Assembly: GCF_025370935.1 (NCBI RefSeq)
Contig: NC_133477.1
Location: 21,828,569 to 21,892,568 of the forward strand
Source: Choristoneura fumiferana
Lineage: Eukaryota; Arthropoda; Insecta; Lepidoptera; Tortricidae
DNA: 64,000 bases
Direction: 5' to 3'
Shown one piece after another: positions 1 through 8,900 of this stretch. The position numbers and the translations under genes are program-made. Under the pieces are notes generated by a model, which saw nothing but the letters and a program-made list of their open reading frames with translations, was not told the origin of the DNA and searched no databases. How positions within the stretch are numbered: the first letter of the stretch is position 1; the number at the start of each line of letters is the position of its first letter.

Positions 1-423
1 TAAAACTACCTTCAAAGAATTTTGTAATATAAGTTAGTAATATAAGATAAGTAATTAAAATTGTTAATAAACGTACTTGCATGTATACTCGTACTCTAAG
101 ATGGGTACGCACTGTTTTCCAAACCATTTTTTAGAATTAGTGTTTTTCTCTGTAAGTGAATGTTTATATTCTTTTGAGAAAATAAAAATCTTAAACCATA
201 AATTTTCTACTATACTACTATTGACTTTACTCTAACAAATTTCTAATCATAACATGCCAAAGTAACAATAAACTGAAATTTTCTAACAGAGGATGAACTT
301 TGGTTGAGTTCGAAATGCGTCAGTGTAGTTTAGTAACGATCCTTATTTTTTTCTGGTAATAATTATAGCCCATGTTACTCAGGGATCATCTAGCATTCTA
401 ATGGTGAAAGAATTTTTGAAATT
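1..423. other. AT-rich stretch without a recognised gene
   Basis: AT-rich sequence with stops in all frames. I see no coding signal, splice-bounded exon or clear repeat structure here. If the P450 exon at 881-1065 belongs to a live gene, its later exons (K-helix and heme-binding region) would be expected in this direction on the minus strand, but none is visible before the window edge. Confidence 0.5.
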
Positions 424-700
424 GGTTCAAAAGTATCGAAAATACAAACTGAGACATGGATGCACAGAAAAACCAGAAAAAGAGACCAGCGCTGGGAATC
501 GAACCCAGGTCCTCAGCAATCCGTGCTGCGTGCTATAACCCCTACACCACCGCTGGACAGGAATCTAGACACGAATTTTTCCTATGCATACATATCTCAG
601 GTTGCTTATTTCTTTCACGGGATACCCGTAAAAGTAACAAATTTGGAGTTGAAATAAAAAATACAAAAAGACTCCAAAAAACCAATCATAATGGTTCAAT
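424..700 (-). repeat. tRNA-like interspersed element, copy 1
   Basis: Read on the minus strand, positions 558-484 form a tRNA-like module with an A box TGGTGTAGGGG, a B box GGTTCGATTCC and near-complementary 7-base ends (GTCCAGC with GCTGGTC, one mismatch). A run of five T follows just after the module and could stop RNA polymerase III. The flanks match the elements at 12585-13955 and 15705-16245. The anticodon loop has C where tRNAs have U33, so this is a tRNA-derived repeat and not a tRNA gene. Confidence 0.75.
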
Positions 701-880
701 AGTTTTTGAGTTTATTCGTAACAATCATCCAAAAATACAAATCTTTTTCCTTAATAACATTAGTATAGATATTTTAGTGTTGAAATTGTATATTTTAAAT
801 TTGTATGTGCAATAATTTTTTGAGTAAATAAATTTGCGAAATAAAAGTAAGAATGTCATAGTCATATTAGCTTAACTTAC

Positions 881-1065
881 TCTTGCAATACCTTCTGCTG
901 AATGTCAGGGTATTTCGCCAGCATCTTTAAGGTGTATCCAACAGCCGTGGCCGAAGTGTCCGTGGCTGCTATGGTGAGGGTCAGGATTCCTCCTCAGCTC
1001 CAGGTTGCTATACCTTTCTCCCCACACAGAAAATGTAGATGATCCAAGAACGAGTTACCAGGAAG
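881..1065 (-). pseudogene. Cytochrome P450 (CYP4-clan-like) I-helix exon, fragment
   Basis: On the minus strand this reads SFLDHL, then a broken stretch, then ILTLTIAATDTSATAVGYTL and KMLAKYPDIQQKVLQE. This is the I-helix region of an insect P450: AATDTS corresponds to the A/G-G-x-D-T-T/S oxygen-binding motif, and the KYP-D-Q-KV segment is the usual J-helix sequence. The exon ends in a consensus donor GTAAGT (rc of 875-880). An in-frame TGA lies about 12 codons before the I-helix motif, where the family has an E-L-R-x-E segment, so either a base is missing in the assembly or the gene is broken. No heme-binding FxxGxxxC exon is in the window. The function of the family is NADPH-dependent monooxygenation at the endoplasmic reticulum. 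The subfamily cannot be assigned from one exon. It is either an exon of a gene running off the left edge or a relic. Confidence 0.62.
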
Positions 1066-1404
1066 TGGTAGTCAAGTTTGAGTAAGAGTAATTTGATAAA
1101 TCTGTGGACGATTCAGGCATTTAAGGGGTTACGTACTCGAGGGCAAGCTGGGGTGTATAAACTATTTATTGCACAAAAAAATACAGATAACAGAAAGAAG
1201 TAGGTACAAGGGCAAACAGGGGAGTTATTTCCAGATGAAGATACACGGTTTAAAATTACGTGTAGGTGATAATTAGTTACTGGAGTTACTGGCGTGTGCG
1301 GTATACACCTACGATTTTTTCCACTTTAACACTCGGAATGTCTCATTTTAAATGGTAAAGGTAAATTACAAACAAATTACGACAAAACTAGTATTGGTTC
1401 GCAA
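1066..1404. other. Intergenic or intronic, nothing recognised
   Basis: No coding exon, hairpin or recognised repeat was seen between the P450 exon and the LINE relic. Confidence 0.4.
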
Positions 1405-1614
1405 AGGGCGATGGAGCCGGGCGATGTTGGGCATATCTCTCCGTGACAAGTTCCGAAATACGGAGATTCGGAGACGAACAAGGCTCACCGATATAGGTGG
1501 ACCGACGACCTGGTCAAAGTGGCGGGAAGGTGCTGGATGAGGAGAGCACTAGACCGAGATAAGTGGCGAGCAATGCAGGATGCCTACACTCAGCATTGGG
1601 TGGCTATGGGCTGA
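1405..1614 (+). pseudogene. RTE-type LINE reverse transcriptase, C-terminal relic
   Basis: The reading contains SRAMLGISLRDKFRNTEIRR followed, after a deletion and frame change, by WTDDLVKVAGRCWMRRALDR and the terminal segment QDAYTQHWVAMG before TGA at 1612-1614. This is the typical C-terminal end of the endonuclease-reverse transcriptase of RTE-like non-LTR elements common in moths. The central zinc-finger-like part of the C-terminus is missing, so it is a dead fragment. Confidence 0.8.
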
Positions 1615-1972
1615 AGAAGAGAGAGAGTATTGTTTTGTTTTAACTATAAGGTTTTTACCTTGTGTAATATACTAAGCCGGATTAGACGTTGTCGCCGTCA
1701 TGACCAAATCTTGACTTCAATCATTGTAGGATTGCCGAGTGCCAAAGTGGAGGTCCCTTAAAAACTACCATACTGATGATCGGCTTCTACTTGCGCGTCT
1801 TTTTCTTCTGTATTTCTTTCCGTTTCATCTCTATAACCTAGAAACAGTAAAAACTAGAATATTGATCATAAAAAAAATACGAGTCAGACTTGATCACTCG
1901 ATACACTTGTCATCGCCATAGGTAGAGTAAAACGTCGAAAAACCAAATAATGTCTTAAGCTTTCGTGATTTT

Positions 1973-2198
1973 CACTCATAGTCAAAATACCACGCACAGG
2001 ACTTATCACGCTAACACACACGAAGTTGTTTGTGATCAAGTGCAGGTTTTTCGAAGGACTCGCGCTGCTAGGCAAACTTGACACCCCACACTTCAGTCTA
2101 CTCGTGACCACAGCCACTGTAATGTCGCCGAAACGTCGAGGTAAATATTACTCGTGTGTGTGAGCGTGATAAGTCCTGTGCGTGGTATTTTGAGTATG
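1973..2198. repeat. Foldback MITE with about 45-bp terminal inverted repeats
   Basis: The left arm, with CAAAATACCACGCACAGGAC, recurs as its reverse complement near 2155-2198, giving arms of about 45 bp with few mismatches around a short centre. There is no coding capacity. It is a non-autonomous foldback element. Confidence 0.8.
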
Positions 2199-2553
2199 TC
2201 GAAAAAACATGTTTCCTGAATGAAACCTTCAAATTTTAGGTTACGTACATCAGTCGGCAAAAACGGAACCCTTATAGGATCACTTTGTTGTCCGTTTGTC
2301 CGTCCGTCCATCTGTCAAGAACCTTCTTATTTATATGCACTGGAAAACGGCGCCCTTGCCATCTGACGCTTAGATACCGCTCGACTCGCTCTATCCTAGG
2401 GCCGGCGCTGCCTGGTGCACTCAGCGGCGTAGCTACCGGAGGGCTAGACGGGGCAGTGCCCCAGGGCCCCCCAGCTCAGGGGACCCCTCGGACTCTGACT
2501 TACAAACTATAAATGACAAATCTGGAGTACGTCGAATTCGGAACACGACGAAT
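2199..2553. repeat. Common lepidopteran interspersed repeat pieces
   Basis: Contains AACGGAACCCTTATAGGATC followed by a GTCCGTTTGTCCGTCCGTCC-type run, a sequence I recognise as part of a very common dispersed moth repeat, and then a GC-rich segment up to the gap. A related tail is at about 5735-5785. No gene was seen. Confidence 0.5.
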
Positions 2554-2653
2554 NNNNNNNNNNNNNNNNNNNNNNNNNNNNNNNNNNNNNNNNNNNNNNN
2601 NNNNNNNNNNNNNNNNNNNNNNNNNNNNNNNNNNNNNNNNNNNNNNNNNNNNN
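2554..2653. other. Assembly gap of 100 N
   Basis: Exactly 100 N, which is a fixed-size scaffold gap and not a measured distance. It falls at the inner edge of the LINE fragment on its right, so the assembly broke in repetitive sequence. Confidence 0.98.
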
Positions 2654-3115
2654 TTCAAACACTGCGCTAATTTGGCCGAAAAGACACTGCAAAGCTTCCC
2701 CGAATGCTGCCCAGCCGAGTCGGATTCGACGAGTGATCTCTTCTCGGAGTTAACCTACCTAACTGGTCGTTTGTTTCCCAGTATAACATAGTCGTCAACA
2801 ACTTCGAGGCGCAGAGCCTCCGACTATTACGGGAGTTGGCACAACATTAGACATGACTTTCGTCTTGTCCATGTTTATTTTTAAGCTAACTCGGTCGGAA
2901 ACAACTCTGCTGAGGTCAGCGAGCATATCACTGAGGTCCTCCATAGTCTCAGCCATGACTACAATCGGCGAATCGAAGGTGAGTGAACTACTCCCCATTA
3001 TTGTTAATGCCTCGTCCTTTCCAGTCGCGAACCTAAAAATCATCTTCCAATCCAGCGGTGAACAGTTTCGGAGAGATCACATCTTGTCTGACTCCCCGCT
3101 GCAAAGGAGTAGGCT
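2654..3115 (-). pseudogene. RTE-type LINE reverse transcriptase, central relic
   Basis: Minus-strand reading gives GVRQDVISPKLFTAGLED, then DSPIVVMAETMEDLSDMLAD and LKINMDKTKVMSN, then VVDDYV in another frame. This matches the palm region of RTE-like reverse transcriptases. The catalytic F/Y-A-D-D motif should sit just before IVVM but reads FDSP, and several frameshifts are present, so it cannot encode an active enzyme. It lies in the opposite orientation to the C-terminal relic at 1405-1614. Confidence 0.8.
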
Positions 3116-4500
3116 TCGTGCTCTGGTACTGTAGTCGGACTATAACGAAGGATTATAACGATACTATAACGAAGGTCTGGCTCTTGCGGGCTCTTGCTCT
3201 ATTATAAGAATAAATAACACAATACAATACAAAGCGTATTGTATTGAACACCAAAAAACATTCATTATACTTAAATTAAATCAGAACATAAAAGGTAGGT
3301 AGGGACGAGAAGAAACAGGGGTCTAATCGCTAAAAAGCGATCTCTTCTTCTACCTTCTTATTCGACCTGACGATGTTATTAACATAGAACCAAGAAAAAA
3401 AGGTGATCAAAAGCAGGTGTGTGTAATGTAAGGTAAAAATATATGGAAGATTGAAAAAAATACATAAAATATGTAATATTAATAAAATAAAACACATACA
3501 TTACTACATACACATTTACAAATTCATCATCGCCATTCATTACCAACAAGATGTTAAGAATGAACCTAACTAATAAGTATTGCATGTAAACCTTCCTAAT
3601 ATAAAAAGAAATGTATTTGTGTGTATGCATACACTACACTAACCTCTCACAATGCGCGAGCGCGCGCTTAATATCAGATATTCGAATTATCCAAATTATC
3701 CGGATAATGAAGAGCTTCCTATCCGGATTTGAAAATGGGCGGATATCCGGATAATATGGATATCCGGTTATCCGGATTGCAAGCCCTAGATAGAAACAAA
3801 CCACATTTATATTTCAGGAATTCATACACAACATTGTAAGAATTTAGTGAGTGAAGCAGTCTGTAAACCCGATTGAAAAGAAAGAAAAAATTAAGTATGT
3901 TGCTGTCAAATAATGTAGGAAGAAAGGGGTTACTGGATTGATATTTACTAGATTACAGCACTGCAAGGCATTTAAAATACTGAAGCTATGCCTTGGCGCA
4001 GAATTATTCATGGTTACATTGATAAATTTCATTGGTAAATCTAGTGCTATTAAACGCAAGTTTCAACTTGATTTGAAATATTACAGAATGAAAATTAAAA
4101 TCTACGATTGAGCACTGAGGAGGGAGGCAAATAATTTACTTAAAAATATTTATCGTGAACACTCGCGATTCCCCATCTCGAACTGCTCCAGGTTCTTCCG
4201 TCCGATTACATATTGATTATTTCTAACTAAATACACTACATGGGACTCCTACAACTGAAGGTCATGTTGAGAATAGTTAAACACAAGGCATTCTGTTGGT
4301 CAAATCCACCAACAAGCTATTCATTTAACTTGATATTAATTTCAATCATTACTAAACTGATTCTTTGCCACGTGAAACAGTTAAGGTTTATTAGATGCAA
4401 GTATTTCAGTATAATGAAGACCTCTTGAAGTTCAGGTTAGCCCGAGCAAAACTGTTGGTAAACAAAACAGCCGAGGCCGCCTGGAGCAGCCGCAGGTCGC
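3116..4500. other. AT-rich stretch with an ATCCGGAT-rich patch
   Basis: No gene was recognised. Positions 3680-3785 hold several copies and variants of the palindrome ATCCGGAT in about 100 bases, which is unlike the surroundings and is probably a diverged repeat. Confidence 0.5.
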
Positions 4501-5000
4501 CGTTTACGCGTTAACTAGGGTTACAGGGCGCGGGCGGCGCGGCGGCGCGGGACTTCACGCGGCTATTGATAGATCGACACGATTAAACCGATCGCGTTAC
4601 ACATTCATCACAAACTTGAAAGAAAACCCGTCGTTTCGCAAAGTCCTAGTTAACGGATAACCACGCGGCACGGAAATAGCACTCGTCACTAGCACTGGTA
4701 CCTGTGGTGCGGGGTGTATGGCGTATGGTCTCCAGCAGGGAGCTGTGGCGCGGGCGAGCGGCGCGGCGGGAATGCCGCTCGCTGGAGCCCCGCCAGCCGG
4801 GTATTAATACACCGCCCCGCGCCGGCGGGACTCACCACGCGGACTCTCACCACGAGGTCTCCCGCCCGACCGACACCAAATATCAACGGCAAAGGGATGA
4901 CGATGTACAAGTCCTGTAGTGTTCCCGGCCCGATTGCCGAGCGTTCAACCCGCGGCAATAATAGCCGGTCGCCGCACGGCGCGTTGTCCGCGGTTTGACG
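4501..5000 (-). other. GC-rich island with a possible minus-strand exon (4702-4781)
   Basis: GC content rises sharply over 4500-5000. On the minus strand, an acceptor CTCCAG precedes an 80-base open segment that reads ERHSRRAARPRHSSLLETIR and ends at a GTACCAG donor. The phases are 2 in and 1 out. I recognise no family. It could be an exon of an unassigned minus-strand gene or simply a CpG-rich promoter-like sequence. Confidence 0.2.
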
Positions 5001-5139
5001 CGAACAATTGGAATCGCTCCCGAAGCTCATGAGTGCGTTCGCACGGACGCGTATTTTCGCGAGTGATTAAGCTCTGATGCGCCGGAAACGAGCGCCAATC
5101 TTTCATGAATCGTGCTTTTACAACATAATATGCAAGAGA

Positions 5140-5860
5140 AAATACTCCAGTTCCCTGAAAACACACAGGAAATACTTACATACTTTTTTACAATTTGTTC
5201 CACTTGCTTCTTAATGCCGCGACGCAAAATCTTTGGATCTATCTATGTATGTATTTATATAGGCTTTAGTTTTTAACGTTATACAAAATTAGTATTACGT
5301 AAATACCGTATCAGTCTGTATTTAAATTCGACAATTTGCATTGCTTCAAGAAAGATGACAGCCGACAATGATTCGTAACTCGTAAGTTTCAAGTACTTTG
5401 GTTTACAATAAACCGACCATCGACTGGCGGCTATCTAACCTGTGAAGGGTCAACTCACTGGCCCAGTCTCTAAGTCTAACTAACGACTATCGCCATTCAA
5501 CTGAAAGCTATGCGTCCCGCGATTGAATAGAACGACCGCGGGCTACGAGAGTTGAGTGGCCTTTATCTAGGAACGCACATATTTCAGCGTTTTTTTTACA
5601 TAAAACTTACCTCTGAATCACTTAAAAAAATAATAATTAAATTAAAATAAAATAAATATTAAAGGGGGGCTCCCATACAACAAGTTTGTTTTTAATGCCG
5701 TTTTTTTGCTAATGTCTAATATTGTATAAATAATGATACGGAACCCTTCGTGCACGTGTCCGACTCGCACTTGGCCGGTTTTTTTATCGACAAAAAAAAC
5801 GTAAAATATTTTTTTATAATTTAATTTAACTGACGAACTAATTAGATTTTTTAAGACATT
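5140..5860. repeat. Intergenic with dispersed repeat tail
   Basis: Around 5735-5785 lies GAACCCTTCGTGCACGTGTC and CGACTCGCACTTGGCCGG followed by a T run. This is the end of a very common lepidopteran dispersed repeat. Nothing else was seen. Confidence 0.5.
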
Positions 5861-5863
5861 AGC

Positions 5864-6125
5864 CTAATTGGTGTCAAGACTGTCACGAGCCCCGTGGTGC
5901 GCCTCGTGAAGGGTCAAGAGTAGCTCGAAAGGGTTCGTGTAAATATTACAGGTACGCACGGCCGGACTGGCGGCCGCGTGTCCAGGTCCTTTCATTAGTG
6001 TGTACTCGCCTGCGTGGTGTTCGCCGGCGTGCTTCCGCCGCTTCTTCTCGCGGGCGGCGCTCCTTGCGCGCCAGCTTGTCCGCCAGCGTGCCTGCGCCGC
6101 GGCCTCCAGCCGCGCCGACTCCGCC
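5864..6125 (-). other. Coding-like GC-rich island, possible lysine/arginine-rich exon
   Basis: On the minus strand an acceptor GTGCGCAG (at 6126-6133) precedes an open segment reading AESARLEAAAQAR, then a GC3-poor stretch, then REKKRRKHAGEHHAGEY. In the middle part a second frame (LADKLARKERR) has strong GC3 bias instead, so two compensating one-base assembly errors inside a real exon are plausible. Its acceptor phase needs one base, which is compatible with the donors of DeSI exons 5 and 6. The composition suggests a basic coiled coil. I do not recognise the protein. Confidence 0.3.
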
Positions 6126-6457
6126 CTGCGCACGCGCACAATTAACACTACGGGCCGAGCGCGCCCACGACTTTCCTATGTCAGGCCTATCGTATACTTA
6201 TACACCTTTGACCCCAACTGTTCTAGTCGATGCAAAAGTTGTATGTATGCGTCCTAGCCCTAACGGATCCATGCGTGTAGAATTCATGCATGAATACAAT
6301 CAACGTGACATTGTCAAATCGTGCGGCTTTCTAATCCCTAAGCATAAAAGCACGGCCGGACCAGAGGCCAAATTCTGACCAGGCGCTTGAAATCACAATC
6401 ACATTCACCGTTTGTTTTTGTCAAGGGGTATACGATGGTGATAGGAAGATATGATTA

Positions 6458-6811
6458 ACAGTATTTGACTATTTTGTATGTTTTATAAATTAAAACTACA
6501 CAATGCCTGTTATCGAGAGAAAAACATTTTAAGCTACCTTTACAAATAACAAAGTTATAAAGGTTTGAAATTCAAGATTAGACAGAGAAAGACATACTGG
6601 CATGTGACGTCACACGCCAGTACCGCCCAACTTGCTGCATAGAGAAAAGCGTTTGAGAAAGAGACAGGTATAAAGATTTTTCAAAAAATCACTATAAATC
6701 CAATTTTCAACCGATTTAAATTTTCTCTTCACTAAACACTTATCTGTTTATCTATATTTTCATAATAATATTAAGATAGATATGGCAAAATCAGGAGTTG
6801 TCAAATACCGT
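6458..6811. repeat. MITE family A, copy 1
   Basis: Bounded by ACAGTATTTGACT on the left and TCAAATACCGT on the right. The same element lies in reverse orientation at 19118-19428, sharing the segment GAGAAAGAGACAGGTATA. It has short terminal inverted repeats and no ORF. Confidence 0.75.
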
Positions 6812-6989
6812 ATTGATTGGATTGCGAGCACCTCATAGAATATGGCCTCAGGTCAAACGTCAGAACCATAAAGTATCTACACGCGTCCGGCACCAAGACT
6901 TTACTAGTTCTAATAAAAACCAACTATTATTGTCTGTCGCAAATACTAGCGAGCTAAATCCTCCAATCAACAAAAATACTATTCTAGTA

Positions 6990-7125
6990 AATACTAAAAA
7001 TATACCTCGTTGAGTTTCTTGCCGGATTCTGTTTTTCCGAACCGGTGGTAGACTTTTTTTTTTGACATTCATAAGCTTGTTATAGCCTAAATTGAATAAA
7101 GATATTTTGACTTTGACTTTGACTA
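6990..7125 (+). mobile_element. Non-LTR retrotransposon 3' tail
   Basis: The sequence ACCTCGTTGAGTTTCTTGCC, then CCGAACCGGTGGTAGA, then AATTGAATAAAGATATTTTG and a GACTTT run is a LINE 3' end also found at 20418-20551 and, reversed, at 37570-37720 and 52640-52790. It is severely 5' truncated. Confidence 0.75.
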
Positions 7126-7574
7126 TTAAGTTCAACATGACTATTATTTCAATAGCTTTTTCTAAGGTTTCGTTTAGAAAAGTTTGGATAAAGTAATCTT
7201 AATATGAAGCATGAATAATGAAGGAAGATCGACGATACCGAGGCAAACCGTGTCAGTAAAGGACGCCAGATGTGCTCAAATTATTTTATGTTGTCCACAG
7301 AAACTGAATAACAAATCTTAAAATATTGCGCAAGTGTCAAAATAAATTATGAAGTCATCGTTATATTAAGAGGGCAGTACATCCAGGAGCAAACGGCTGA
7401 ATCCAGGGCTGCGCCGGCACGAATGCTTTCTAGCTGAGGCCGCAGTGTTTACTTAGTGCACGAAAACAAATTGACAAATCCTGTCACATAATATAACTGC
7501 AGCGTAACACTTGCTAACACGTGTACAAACGACCAAGTACCTACTTCACCATTTTTCACAACAAAGTAATCTCT

Positions 7575-7742
7575 CGTTCAGCCAAATAAGGAGTCTATCT
7601 TTAAACAACTTCTTATGAAATGAACATGTCGCTAAAGTCGGACTTTCAAGTTGACAAGCATGTCTTATCGACTTTATTGTTGTATGACATGCAAGCGATG
7701 ATGAACTTCAGGGTGGCAGACCACATGTTTGGCGGATGGTAC
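7575..7742. repeat. Dispersed repeat family B, copy 1
   Basis: Shares a diverged match with 10169-10345 (common core CTTTCAAGTTGACA, plus GTATGACATG against TTATGACATG, and GGGTGGNAGNCCACAT). It has no coding capacity. Confidence 0.65.
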
Positions 7743-8752
7743 CATATATGGGCATACCGCCAACCTTCCCGTCCGCTACGTGATAAACTATGATCATACA
7801 TTAAAATACATGTGACCTACACTCGAAATGTATTCCAACTTACTATTCCCCACATGAGGCCTGTCTCAAACAACATGTCGTAAACTACGTCGCAGCTAAA
7901 CGACCAGATAGGTGCAGCGTGATACGAGATAAATACGTTATACGTACGGCCGAGTATCCGTGTTCTTAAGCCTCTCACCAGACATGGTCGTAAAGTAATT
8001 CCAATGAGCAGTTTTATAAAAAAACATTTATTCATTCGAAGAAATAGAAACACTTCCGAATTGAGGTTCACAAGTTAAGTCAGGTGAGGTCAGCCAAAGA
8101 AGCGGTCTATCGAGGGTGCATTTATCCTTATCACGTACTCTGTTCCTCAGTGTGCGTATTTTCGTTTATGCCCTACACTCGAATATAGGCGCTCATATTT
8201 GGAGAGTCTTCCTCTGTCTTGGGCTGTAACTTCTTTCAAACTGGTACAAATAACGCCCTGTAGTTATGCCAGTTCATGGTGTATGTTCTTTTATGCCAGG
8301 CAACCTTTCTTTGCACCTGTATTTAGGCATGTCTGGACTTTTCTATTTGAACTCTCAGCTGTTCTTTGAGTCGGTTCAGGCGTCAACACAAACCGTGAGG
8401 CAGTTGTTATAATGTTATTAACTTCTTCTATACCAGGGGTAAGACGCGCAGTGTTCGTCAGCATAGCTACCTACCACCATCTTACGCGATAAACTGACGT
8501 CCAACAGCAGTGTTCGCACAGCCATGTTCCCGTTTGGTGGTAGGATAGCCGGTAAAATTACCAGCACAGAGGCATTCCACACAGTCTAGAGGGTATGTGG
8601 CGCATAGCCCATCTTTTTGCCACATGTCCATGAGCCTCAGTTTCCATTTTCCATCAGGCGGGCTACATGTTCGCCTACCTACTTAATATAAGGAAATAGG
8701 AGGGTGTAATTGCATCCGCATCTCTGATCCCGTATCTGCAGTGTCCTTTGTT
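7743..8752. other. 3' flank of the DeSI gene, little recognised
   Basis: No exon or clear repeat. A minus-strand AATAAA (8027-8032, TTTATT on plus) lies about 0.7 kb past the proposed DeSI stop and could be its poly(A) signal, but nothing else supports it. Confidence 0.3.
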
Positions 8753-8900
8753 TCATTCCAGCGGCGCCTTCGAGTGAAGCCCTGGGTCAGCGGACGCGTG
8801 CCGTGCGCGTGCGCGTCGCAGCAGCGCGAAGGCCAGTGCGCCCGCGAGCGCCACGCGCGTGCGCGCCGCCGACCACGCCTCGCGCGCGCCGGACCACGTG
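8753..8900 (-). CDS. Possible DeSI-1 last exon, short hydrophobic C-terminus
   Basis: After acceptor GGTTGTAG it reads TWSGAREAWSAARTRVALAG then ALAFALLRRARARHASADPG and HSKAPLE before TGA at 8755-8753. Codons are strongly GC3-biased until the stop. The hydrophobic run is only about 12 residues and is flanked by arginines, so a membrane anchor is possible but weak. Confidence 0.45.
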
